NCBI GenBank assembly: GCA_021613335.1
Contig: JAJTWR010000263.1
Location: forward strand, 2,047,001-2,111,000
Source of the DNA: Whitmania pigra
Lineage: Eukaryota; Annelida; Clitellata; Hirudinida; Haemopidae
DNA length: 64,000 nt
Direction of reading: 5' to 3'
The notes beneath the pieces were generated by a model. It did not search any database, was not told the DNA's origin, and saw only the letters and a list, made by a program, of their open reading frames with translations. The translations under genes and the position numbers were made by a program. This document shows, piece after piece, positions 44,129 to 56,600 of this stretch (the first letter of the stretch is position 1; each line of letters starts with the position of its first letter).

Positions 44129-44352
44129 ATACAAATTCTCTATGCTTTGCTTTGCAATTACGTTTGGCCGTTCAAGTTGATAAACGAGTATTGAAATTGC
44201 GAATATGGTCAAGGTTCGGTTGAGGCCATATTCTTGTTTTTAGCGGTTTTAGAATCTGCTGAGATGTTATCTTAATACGCAATAACAGGTTTAAGTACGT
44301 TGCTAACGAGAATATAAAGGCTAGAGAAGTAAAAATTAAAGCAACTTTGGTG

Positions 44353-44360
44353 TATATAAG
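44353..44360 (+). promoter_or_regulatory. TATA-box-like element
   Basis: TATATAAG lies 28 nt before the ankyrin/SOCS start codon. If it works as a TATA box, transcription would begin only a few bases before the ATG and would exclude or barely include an out-of-frame ATG at 44377. Confidence 0.3.
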
Positions 44361-44376
44361 CTGGTGGACTGAAATA

Positions 44377-44406
44377 ATGGAGTGGCTATGGATAGAGAAG
44401 TTTTGA
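44377..44406 (+). other. Upstream ORF overlapping the ankyrin/SOCS start
   Basis: An ATG at 44377, out of frame with the main start at 44388, opens a 9-codon frame ending TGA at 44404-44406. If the mRNA includes it, it should reduce translation of the main frame. The TATA-like element makes it uncertain whether it is transcribed. Confidence 0.35.
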
Positions 44407-47265
44407 AACACGTCAGAAAGTCGGTGCGGAGGTTGCAACAGGCAATCGCAGCAGAAAATGTGCAAGATTTGGACTGGCTACTTGAATCGACTGCAGATGT
44501 TGATTACAAGTACAATGGAAAAACAGCTTCGGAGTTGGCTTTCCAAACGGGTAACGTCGAAGTCATGGATAAAGTTTTCCGCACTGGTTGTGATCTCAAT
44601 AAGATAATCGACGACCAAGGCAATACATTTCTCACCAAAGCCATTTGTGATGGTGCCAGCGACGACGTTTTGTCATCACTTCTGCAAAATGGCGCCGATC
44701 CGGATTTACCTAACAATTCGGATTTAACTCCTCTACACTTGGCAGCATCTTTTGGACGTCTAAATGCTATAAAAATATTAGTGCAACGAGCCTCTTACGT
44801 AAACAGATGTGATTCTAGTGGACAAACAGCTCTTTTCAAATGTTCATCCAAGGGACACCTTGACATTGTAAAATTGCTAATTGAGATTGGAGCTGATATT
44901 GAATGGACTGACAATGAAAGACAAACTCCTTTGTTTGTGGCAGTTGAAGCCAATCACTTTAATATTGTGAAAATCTTTGTAGAAGCAGGTATTTCCATGA
45001 ACATTTTAAATTTGCTGTGAGTTTTGCACATTTCTGCATCCCTATTAGGTTGTAATGTTAATGCCAGAGACAAGTATGGCAGGACACCTCTGATATTTGC
45101 TGCAAAATATGGATTTTTAGACTTAGTCACATATCTAATTAATAATCATGCTGACATGGAAAAGTTTGATTCGAGGGGTTCAACACCATTTTCAGGTATT
45201 TTGTTGTTTACCTCAAAAGAATGACATCTTGTTTCATTGCTGATAATAATTTATCACTAGAGGCTGTTACAAATTTGAACCTTGATGTAGTCAGAGAGCT
45301 CATAAAGTATGGGTGCAACATTAATTCTCAAAATTTCGATATGAAACAAAATGCGATCCACAAAAGTGTCTGCCAAGGTAAAAAAAACAAAAGAATGCAA
45401 AAAACCTCAACAAGTTAAAATAAATTACCACAAATCTTTTTAGCTTCTGACATTTATGGTCAGCGGGAAAACCAGTTAAAACTGTTCAGAATGTTCATAG
45501 AGGCAGGCTGTTCCATTAATGTGTCAGACCAGTTAGGATGCACACCACTTTATTATGCAGTTCTTAGAGGAGAAACAGGTATCAGGTATTGCAACAAAAC
45601 TGTGTACATACAGATTGTTGTTGGATTAGATTATAATTAGTAGATGTACATTATAATATTTGTTTTATTGAAAGAACTGGCCAATGTTCTCTTACAAAAT
45701 GGAGCACTGACTGAAAGTGTAAATAACAATAGAGAAACTTTACTCCATGCATCTGTTCTTGGTCATCAGTTAGTACTAACTGAGAAGTTTCTAAGATCTG
45801 GTAAACAGTTCATATACATTGCTACATAGCAACCACGTGACAGACTTTAATTAAGAAGCATACATTTTCATTTTGCAAAGGGATTGAGGTCAACTGTATG
45901 AATTTGCAGAATGAGACACCACTTTATTTGGCAGTGGCTCGGAAGTCAAGTTTGGAGGTAGGATTCATAAATAAAATAGATCCATTCGTGTCAATGAAAT
46001 CTTAGATTTCCTCTAAATTTTAACATAAACTTTTATTTGGCAGTTGATACAAATGCTAATAAATTATGGAAGCAATCTCAATGCTTGTGAAAAGTCAGGC
46101 CTCCAAACGCCCCTTTTTGTGGCCGTGATTAACGATTACAAGGATGCAGTTAATCTTCTTATAAAAAGCGGTAACTTAGCTGCTACAGTTGAAAACATGT
46201 CAATAGAATTTTTTTCACATGAGATGAAGGAAAAATGAAATTCCATTTGAAATCAGGTTGCGATGTCAACGTAATGAATAGCAATGGTTATACTCCCCTG
46301 TGGGCAGCTTGTGACAATAAAAATGAAAGTATGGTAAAGACTTTGCTTGGCACCAAAAACATAGATGTCAATCTGGGTTTCAAGTTTTCTCCTATCCATG
46401 CAGCAATAAAGAATGGAAGTTTGGAGATTGTTGTACAACTTACAGAAGCTAGGTGTGATGTAAACAAGGTAGACTAATTAAATTTTAATGCATAAACTAC
46501 TTTATATATTTAATTTTTTTAGACATTTCAAATACTTTGAATTTCTTAATGTCAGCTAACAGATGGTTGTCAGTCTCCAATATGTTTAGCATCAGAGCTG
46601 AATCATTTGGAAATAGCAGTTCTGCTAATACAGAGTGGAGCTGATCCACTGATCCATCTCAATCTAAAGAGAAGAGGTATAACTCACTTGTAATGTAACA
46701 TTGTTCTTTAGATAACTTACTACTAATAGTAGTAGGTCCTGGATTTAGTTATTGAAAATAGTTTGATGTGTTAAGCATCGCTAAAAAGTTTTTAGTTGTA
46801 GCTTTATAAATAAGTTATTAAATATAAATAAATCGTGGTTAACTATTTTTTGCATCTCCATTGTTTTTTTTAGGCAAGTGTTGCTTAATCTATCAAGATC
46901 CTCATCCACATCTGGAGTTGGATCCTCTCTTTGGCTCTATAGAAAATAATAACTTAAAGATGGCAAAGCTATTAATGATTGCAAGCCACAAGCTTTATTA
47001 TGATGTTCTGACAACCTTAAAAGACATAGTCTTCAGGACAAATTATGCCAAGGATGCCCGACTAACTCAGTCCTCTCTGAAGCAATATGCTATTTTTTTT
47101 GCACATGTACTGACCATGCCAAGAACACTCAAAGAAATGGCTAGAGGAATAATTAGGAAACAGCTTGGCTTATACCCTAAAGACAAAATTGACAGTCTAA
47201 AGCTCCCAGATAGACTGAGAGACTATGTTACTCTCAATGGCCTGGAAATCATTTGTTCAAAGTGA
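44388..47265 (+). CDS. Ankyrin-repeat protein with C-terminal SOCS box (ASB-like)
   Basis: Probable substrate-receptor subunit of a Cullin-5/Elongin B-C ubiquitin ligase. Exons: 44388-44988, 45049-45195, 45261-45377, 45444-45578, 45675-45800, 45881-45957, 46044-46170, 46257-46468, 46556-46676, 46874-47265; 684 residues, all phases close. About a dozen ankyrin repeats fill residues 15-560 (for example DLTPLHLAASFGRLNAIKIL, SGQTALFKCSSKGHLDIVKL). The last exon ends in a SOCS box: PRTLKEMARGIIRKQLG, then LKLPDRLRDYV near the C-terminus. The BC-box position usually held by Cys is Ala, which some family members tolerate. Which vertebrate ASB it matches cannot be told. A 9-codon upstream frame (44377-44406) overlaps the start. 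Confidence 0.88.
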
Positions 47266-47426
47266 AATTGACTGATACTAGTCATTATCATGCTGTGATC
47301 TTAGTCTAATGAGTTAGTTTTTAAATTGATGAGTTTGCACCCTTTTTACCCCCATTTTTGTCTATAAGGCAACATTTCTGAATTTTTTTCCTAATTTCTA
47401 ATAACTTGATTTTGCATATTTCTGAA

Positions 47427-47432
47427 AATAAA
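47427..47432 (+). promoter_or_regulatory. Poly(A) signal, ankyrin/SOCS gene
   Basis: AATAAA about 160 nt after the stop codon of the ankyrin/SOCS gene. Confidence 0.6.
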
Positions 47433-47440
47433 GACTATTT

Positions 47441-47446
47441 TTTATT
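47441..47446 (-). promoter_or_regulatory. Poly(A) signal, polycystin-1-like gene
   Basis: AATAAA on the minus strand about 180 nt after the polycystin stop codon, separated by 8 nt from the opposing signal. Confidence 0.55.
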
Positions 47447-47627
47447 TGCATCATATTTTAAACACAAGTTTATGTTTCAATTAACAAGACTTTGTCCTAA
47501 ATTGACTGATTGCAATTTACATTTATGTAAATTTTTATAATGAATTGGTGAGATTTCTTACTAATGTAGTAAGGTGAAATGTGAAGTATGTCAAAAGTTA
47601 TTTCAAAGAGAAGCTGCAAATCATTCT

Positions 47628-50600
47628 CTAATTCCTTCCAAGTAGCCCTTTAAATTTGTCGATGATGTATTCCCCGACTTCGTAGTCGTTCTTTTTGAAT
47701 TGGTTTTCTTTTCTTACAGCCTGGAATGCTTCAATTATAATTACCAGGAACATTGTTTGCATGCCAAAGCAAACAACCCAAACAAATAAAAAGAAGTAGA
47801 TAGGGCCCATTACTGGCTGAGCACTGTTGTAATCACTGAACGTGAATTTTCCTATGAAGAACTGAAAAAGTGTCTCAATCACATTGGCAAAGTTAGAATA
47901 AGAATCAAGTTTAGTAGCAAAAAGGAGGTATCCAAACTGAGCAAAGGCAAAGAAATATAAGAAGAATGTCACCAAAAATGCTCTCATGTCTTTTATTGCG
48001 AACTTAATAGTTTCTGATAGCATAGAAAGTCGTTTGTTGAACTTAAGCATATTTATGAATTTGATAGTTGATAGGAAAACAACTATGGCAAGAACAATTC
48101 CATATATCTCAGCCCAGAGACCAATTGTGATGAAGTTAACATAGTCTCCTAAAAATAAGAACATTTAAATGAATAAATTTATTTATATACTCTTCAAGGT
48201 ATGAAGTAGATCAGCGCTATCAACATTACAAATATAATACCAATGTTCTATTTTTAGACTTGAAAATGTTCAAATGCTCAAATTTGGTCAGGGTACGTAA
48301 CCTGCTCCAGTTTCTTTAAGAATATCCATGGCCGTGTTTCCAAAAATCATCTTCATTGCATACATAGCTATTGTCACAATGGACATGATCATGGTCAAAA
48401 ATTCTAGAACATTCCAGAAATTATTGAAATATTCTTTTCTCTGCTTGCGTAGTAGTTTTATCGTGCGAACCATAAAGTAGAGAACAAAGATTACAAATAT
48501 GATCTGTAAAGTATGTAGAATACTGCTTGAAAATATGGATGTGGTTATTCAATATAACATTATTTTTACCTGGAAGATGATGATAATTACTCCAAAGGGT
48601 CCAACGTAACTTGATATCTTAAAAACTTTCACCTCCTGTGTGGCAACAGGAGCTCCATTTGCAAGGAATTCAAGCAGCATTATAACAGAACCAAAAAGAT
48701 TAGCATTCACATTGTAGACAGTAAATTCGATTATCACAGCTCTTGTTCTAACATCAAGCCAGTTATTATCTTTTAATTCACCTAATTTCATCACAGTCTT
48801 TTTAGGATTGCAGTAGAAGTTGAAGGTATATCCTCCACCTTTGTAGGTGTTTATCAGGCCCATATAAGGAGCACTTTTAAGCTCTATAGAGTCTCTGTAT
48901 AACCAAGGATTGTGCTTGTCCAAATCATCTTTTTTGGCCATCTTGGTTTCTTCTTTGCTGAGTTTTCCATCCCATCCTACATGGTAGGAGGTTGTATCAT
49001 CATCAATCCAGTTGTAATCAGCTCTACAATGTCCTATCAAGGCCTTGAAATTATTTTGGATGCGGCATGTGTCTGAAGGTGAAAAAGGGGCTTTTAGATG
49101 ACAGAGAGAAAATATTTGAAAATAGATTCGAGCAACACACTTAAATTTGAATAATTAAATAACTGTTTTAAATTTGAAAAATAATAGTTTTACAAATGCC
49201 TAGTTTAATTTTGCCTTGGAGCCGGTTGGTTTCAACATTCAGTATAAATATGATAACATCATTTGAAATTACTCTCATTAAGCTATTATAGCTGATTTTG
49301 AAAAATAATTGAACAGTTCCAACTTTCTTTGATTCTCAGTTGCCTGATTCTTGCTACACCCAGCCTGATGGTCACATGATCACTGGTCTGCATGGACTCC
49401 ATCCAGTCTTTGGTTGGTTGATCATTATACCACCCATCTGTGTAAAGCTGGGGCATCAACGTGACATTTATCCAATTGAAGACATCATCATATGAGCTTA
49501 TCTAAATAGTTTACAAGAACAACTTTTATGATAGAATTAGGCTTAATAAAATCTTTAAGGAAATATTGTCAAACTTTGGAAAATTTGGTGTCACCAGATT
49601 CAAAAAATTGGTTTCGCAAATGCTGGACGAATGTAAATGAACGTTTGTCTTTGTCTTGATATGAGATGAAATAAAGGACCAAAATGAAAAAGATGTAAAC
49701 TATGCATTCCTTCAATATGGCTTCAATTTGAATCTCCTTCAGTCTTGCTTCCCTAGTTTCTTTCAGTTTTGTTAGATCAATTATGCCTGCAGACTGAACT
49801 GCTCGATTTCTCCTCCTTAGTATTTCTTTAAAAAATATATTTTAACATTTTAAAGGTTTTCAATAAAATAAAATGAACTGTTGAAAGCAAATATGGGTTC
49901 AGCATTCAAAAACAAGCAATACAATTTTACATTTTAACAATAACAATAGTTATCCAAGGGATGGTTATACCTTTTATATCTTTCTTTGGAAGTTCAACAA
50001 AATCTTCATCATTACCTAAAATATTAGAATCTATGCTTTCTTCCTCTTCTATGTCTGGCTTCTTTAAAATGCATGCAATAAATGCAGCAAGCAAGAGGAC
50101 CTTGAATTTATTAGAATGCTTATTTCACTTTTACTCATTAACATTCTTACAGTTTTAGTTCAACAATTTGAAATTTATAAACCAAGTAACAAACAAACTT
50201 TCACAGGCTGCACCACGATGACTGATTGGAAAAATGATAAAAAGAATGTTTTCAACCAATCAAGAGACTTTTCTCTTCCCCATTGCATGCTGTAGAGGAT
50301 CGTGAAAAAAGCTGAGAGCACAATGGATAGAAACACCACTGCAATATGAAATTGATGCACATATAGATTTCATTTTAACAAAGTAAATTAATTATAGCAG
50401 TGCTAAATTTTAATATAATTTGTCAAGTTGTAAATACTTTTATTGATGTTTAATAATAATTAGATTCATACAAGCCCAGGCAATGTATATGGTCCACCAA
50501 GGAAAGCTAAAGCCTTTTTTCTTCTTAATTATTCCAGATTTTTCATCATCCTTGTTGCTCCTGTACTTGAGTTTCCTATGAAATGTGGTGATATTATGGA

Positions 50601-53600
50601 TGGCATCTGTCATTCTCTGCTTTTTAGTCTTGCCTGCTTTGCTCCAAAATGCAGAGTCCTTATCCACTGCATGCCAACCTCCAGACTTCTAAATTTAGAA
50701 CAATAATAACTTAGAATGAAACTTAGGTTATTGAAACAATTAGACAAACTGACAGTTTTGATATTGAGTTGCTGCACCGTGTTCTTCTTCGGTTTAGTGT
50801 ATCGAAATATCGTTACTATAATGATGCTGGGCGGAAGAATAATGCAAGTGCTAACAACAGATATGTAGATTTGCTGAAGAGTTATTTCTATTGGTCCGAT
50901 GTGAACGCTGGTTGTGTGGTCTGGATCGACTGACTTGAAAAACATGCAATTGACAATCATGGTTAAGAAGAGGAGAGAAACGCAGCATGATATTCTTTGA
51001 ACTCGAGTGAAAGAACTACGAGTTGGTCGACTGAACACAGAAAACCACAGATGATCGTTCGAGAACTTTTTTCGAACGCTGTGAGAAAACAACTGTCCAA
51101 ACTGAGTCATGTCTTCTTTTCCAGCGACAGGAATTACTCTTTCAATCATTCCATCCCCTTCCTCCACTGCCATCCATTGGGCACACACAAAGAAATATCT
51201 GGTTAATAAATTTATTGTTAATTAAAAATAGGGGCAAATATAAGAATTAATGAATACATATGAAGCAAGAAGAAGCTTCATTAATGATATATTTGATTTC
51301 TTAAACTGCAATAATAAATTATAAGTACAATAAGCTGAACTAAAATCAATTGTTTAACTGATGATATCAAATGTCATCTTAAATGATAAAAATAAAAAAA
51401 TTACCTTTCACCCGTTTGGACATCTGTCACTTCAACTTGATCCAAAAACCACCCCTTTCTTGAGCCTTTACCAGAGTTGTCATGCCATATTCTGAGAAAT
51501 GTTAATGGACCGAGGCACTTGTCAACTGCCAAAATATAGTTGTTGATACTTCCTGTGGCAATTTCCTTTAAAATCCCAGATCAAGGATTACAATATAATT
51601 TGATTTTAAAATGTCACTATACTGGCTATATTACTAATTTGTAACGGAAATATGTACATGCAAACATGGAATCATAAAAATAGATCCACAACCTTTCTTT
51701 TTCCATCTACCAGGTTCCTAACCCCTGTATCAGCCTCATCTCCTGATAATATGAAACTGGGTTTGGATGTTGTCCCTGAATTTTTTTTCATTCCAGTTTG
51801 AACAGTAACGTGATAGTAATAGGTCTCGGATGGTATGTTATCCTCGAGAGGCAAGGCTCCCCACTTTCATGGTTTACAATGAAAACTTTATTAAATGACT
51901 AATTCTCACTTTTATATATTTTCTTATGTTAAAAAATGATAATTACTTATAGTCTTAAATATGATAATATTATAATTATAAAATTCAAGGAAATAGAATA
52001 AAAAGTCTGCTAACCTTAGCTACATCAGCCTTATCCATGTGTCTGGCCCATACAAGAGAAAGTATATAAACTACAAGAAGGGCAATGATGGTGCAAAACA
52101 CTGGAATGCTTTCGAGGAACTTCTCGGTGGTAAAGACGGTATTGAAGTCTATGGTGTTAATGGGAACCACGAAACTACCAGCAAAAGATGTGAGGTGATT
52201 GCATCTGCACTCAGTTTTCAGTGATGTTGTTCCATCACCAACCTTAGAACAAGTTATTTGAATTCTTGCTTAGTTGTTTAGATTTGGCAAATGAGTTTTT
52301 TACAATTTATTAATTTAGAGTGAACATTTAGTTGTTATTCTAAAAATCAAGTATGTATAAGATAAAAATAATTTACAATGCAACCAGATGTATCCCAAGA
52401 AGTTAAATTTTCATTCCAGTATTTACAAGAGGATATATATGTTTGCATCGAATAAGAAATGTTTCTGCTGTCTGAGTTATTCACTAAATAACAAATTTTT
52501 TGAAGTTTTAAAATCAATAGAGAACATTTCTATTAATTTATGAATTTATTAAATTTCTTAGCTAAAGCTTCATGGCTATGAAATCCATGCTGATCAATAA
52601 AAAAACTGGAAGCTTTACAAATGACTTTCTTGTAAAACATTCATACTACTTACGATGTAGAGAGATTCCAATTTTGTATGAACCATTAAGTCGAGTGATT
52701 GCTTGCGGCGGGAAAAATAGAAACCGTTTATCTCCAGTTGCATTTGAATTTGGAATAGTGGTTTTCCAGTCATAAAATGAATTGTTTGGGAAAAGTAGAT
52801 ATTTAACATAAACGTCAAAAATCACGCCTTCTAAAGGAATTATGTTAGAAAAGAGTGCCGAATCATTTGAATTAAGATCAATATTGTGGTAGCTCATGGA
52901 GGCTTGGCCTGAGACATGCTCAAGAACGAAATCGTTGTAAGCTGGTTCTTCAGGAGATGCTGGAACAGCAATCATGACTTATGTAGTGAGTAACGTGACA
53001 TTACTATGTTTGGAAACTACTGTGAAGCCTCACCATCTAACCATAAGGTAAACGGTTCTGTTGAATTCTCCACTTTTATTGGTTTTCCATCGCACGAAGT
53101 CAATAGTAGTGTTTTTACGCCCCCGGAAATATCGCTAACACCATCACCGTAAGTAAATGGATTGCCAGATTCTAGTGCCTTTATAAGTGGATTAAATTCT
53201 GTTTATATTCATTAGCAAAGCTACATTTTTAGAGGTAACTGTTGGCCCAATGCTTATAACTGTGATTCAACTTTAGGATCAGGAAAATGAATAAATATTA
53301 CCATTGCGCCACATCCACCAACTGACTTCGGAATTTCAAATCCATCGGGAGAGTTGGAAGCTGCACGATATAATTGGTAATGTCATTGTGAAGTTATTGT
53401 TATGATAAAGTTTCTAAATAGAGAGTTGAAAACTATTCACTAAGAATATTTTTTGAAAAATTGCTATAAATTACATCCAGACGCAAGATTCGCCACAGTC
53501 AGATTCATGCCCGGAATTTCAATGCCCATTGTTCCTCCCGGTGCCTGTTTACTGACAAGGATACCTGCGACAGTTGTTACAGCCCCAAGACCATTAGTTG

Positions 53601-56600
53601 TGGTAGCTTTTTTCTAAATATAAATTAATCGATTAACCTGTTATTGCCTTGGTGGATAATATGCTGTCCATTTTAAACAAAATATGCAAGCTTATTTGGT
53701 TTAAATTTATGCTGTTGTCAATGAGAAATATTAATACAGACTGACTGAATATTTAATAAACTACCAATGCATTCTCAGCGTCTTTGATGCCCTTCAGGTA
53801 TCGATTATATCTCTTCTGGATTCTAATTAGATCACATGGATATATGTGATCACATTCCTCTTCTGTCCAGTTGTGAACTTTCAGGTCGACAACGTCTATC
53901 AATGAGGTTTTGTTTTCATCCTGAGGTGGTAAAGGCTCAGTCCAAGAACAAAGACCGTTGAGTTTTTCGCAGCAGCTCAGCCGGGTAATGTTTTTGATGC
54001 CTTTCTCTTTTTTACTGAGGATAGATCTCTTCGATCGTCGGACTACTTCGGAGTTGGAAGAATTCGTCTGGTTCGTTGAGGCGAACGGTAGAATTTGCCC
54101 GGCGGTTGAAAGCATGGCTTTTTATTATAATTAAATTGCATATATTAATGGCCGAAAAATACATTTGGAAAACAATCTGTGCCTACATTTTGTAATATCA
54201 TGAACATCGTTAATGGAGGCTGCCTGAGTCAAGACCAGAGCCTTGTCTGCCGCATTATTCAGTCCTTTGGCAGCATCAGACTAAAAATTAGGCAAATAAT
54301 GTTAACAGTATGAAAAAAACCCCTGGATTTATTAAATAGCGAAAACATTTACTTTAGCACCAGGGGTGACTTCCGCTGGGTTTGAAGTTACATCTGACAT
54401 AACTTTAGCTGTTTTTGTTAGCTGGCTGACGTCAACCAAATTATCGGTAACTTTATTTAGACAGGATATGATTCTGCCTCGAACCTATTTTAAACAAAAT
54501 ACGAAATTATTGTAAAACATTGAAACATTAACCGTGTTCATTGGAGGTCATGAAACACCAACTTGGGTTCTCTCATTCTGGGCACCCTGCAAAACAGAAA
54601 TAATAGTTGAAAACGTCAAACTTTATCAACCAAATTCACATTAATACCTGAGAATCATTAGTTTGGCTTAACCCATTTGTAACCAGATCCAGTATTTGCA
54701 GCGCTCCATTAGTGTCTCCTCTGGCTAAAAGCCCATCGATGGAATCTAAGGGCGAGGCTGATAAATCAGTTGCTAAAACTGAAAACTGCACGGAAGAGTT
54801 GCTCGAACGTTCGTCTTTTGAAAGAACTAGTGTGAACTTTATTGCATCGGTAGCTAAAAGATCTTTTGCGAGAAAAGCTATTTCAAGTTCTTTAGTGAAC
54901 ATTACGGACGCTGTTGACGGAAAGCATGGTTTGGCTTTGAATTGGTATAAAATCCCTTGGACGACATCGCTTTTCACCACAATCGAAACTCTTTTCATAA
55001 TTTCTGATTTCGATAAACCATCGTATATGGAACTGTAAGAGCAGAATACACTAAATGTCATGCCAGTCTTATTAGAAAATGCCACATCTGGATCTCTTGA
55101 TTGGACCAAGTTTAAGCGGATGACATCATTTATTGAGTAAAAATTACTTTTATCACTTGTAATGACTGCAATTAGAGGGGTGGCAATTACTTGGACATAA
55201 GTGGAAACCGGAGCTTGTGAACGCAAACTTGTGGCCACTTGAGTGTTATCATTAATGACGATACTGACCACTTGTGACACATTTAGTCTGTAGATTCCAT
55301 ACCACAGCGTGTTGCTTTTAATCGATAGCAAGTTCGTAGTCAATCCAGTCTCGCAAACTTCCAATTCTGGTTTCCATAAAAATTCGCCGATCAGTTTTTC
55401 TGCCATCCAGATGTAAAGAGGCCTGTAAGTTCCAAGGGGCTTTGAACAAACAAGTTGAGAAGTGACCGTTTCTTGTAACACAACTGACCTCATAACAATT
55501 AAAGGTTTTGAGATATCAGTGGAATTTTCTATACGGAGGGAATTAACTGAACATGCGATTCCATTTGCCCCATTCACCACTACTACGGACGGGCATAATC
55601 TGGTACTTGTTGATGAGAACATGTTCGAGGCTGATACGCTCACTTTAAAGGTTCCAATAGCTTTATATTGATACGATATTTCAATATCAGTGTTCATATT
55701 GCTCCCAATAGATGAATTTGTTAGCGAATATGAATTGATGTTTTGGACGTAATCAGTTGGTCTACTTAACCTCAAAATTGTACCGTCGCCCATGTTGACT
55801 TCTAAAAGAACAGGAGACCCTTGAGGACATTTGGCAGTAATGATTACTTTCTGACCCAATGTTATTACATTTTCTTGTATGAAAAGATCAAGGGATGTAA
55901 TGTGTTGACCGACTTGAATTATTTTTGGAGGTAGAGAAATAGAACTTAGGTTGTTGAAAACTATGGCAGTGACTTTGTAAATGCCGTATTTTGGATAAAC
56001 GCGACTGTGCTTGAAAATTGAAGCATTGTTTTCTGACGCTAAAGTCAAGTTATCGGTGACTCCGTCGCCATAGTTGATGGAGAGGTAAACGTTATTTGGA
56101 GGAATCTTACCGGCATCCACAGAAAATTTAAACGATGTTGAAAGACCGAGATGTGTAGCATTTGTGGCAGTCCAGTTACACGCACTCAGTGATCTCTCAA
56201 TAGAAACCTCCTTACCGAAAAACTTCTGACTGATATCGTTGGCCACGTGAAGGGATATATTGTAACTCCCAAGATTGGAATAAGTGCAGTTAACCCGTAC
56301 CTGTATAGGACTGGAGAAATATGGATAATAGAACATTTGTGATCTGCCATTACCACAACTGAACGACAGGTAGATCTGATCACCCTGTGATACAACAGCA
56401 ACAAAGTTCATCGGTTCCCCAACTTGGGCGCTAAAGCTTTTTCCAGTGAGAACGATGTTATCAAGGGGCGCCAAAACTCTGAAAATATAATTGGCTATAG
56501 GTTCGTTGAAAACCGATTTAAGTGAAATGCAGTATTCTCCAGCTGGCTTTAAAGCGTCGGAGCGCATAATAACTTGTGTACCATTAATGTTATTCGCTAG

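Larger units (their letters stand above)
44062..44387. other. Short tandem intergenic gap, CRIP to ankyrin/SOCS gene
   Basis: 326 bp holding the CRIP 3' UTR and poly(A) signal and the promoter of the next gene, including a TATATAAG at 44353-44360. Confidence 0.5.
47266..47627. other. Convergent 3' gap with back-to-back poly(A) signals
   Basis: 362 bp between facing stop codons. The plus strand has AATAAA at 47427-47432, the minus strand has AATAAA at 47446-47441. Cleavage downstream of each would make the two 3' UTRs overlap. Confidence 0.65.

Noticed and set aside
54712..55671. Plus-strand frames opposite the large polycystin exon
   Set aside because: Antisense shadows of a 2.9-kb coding exon.
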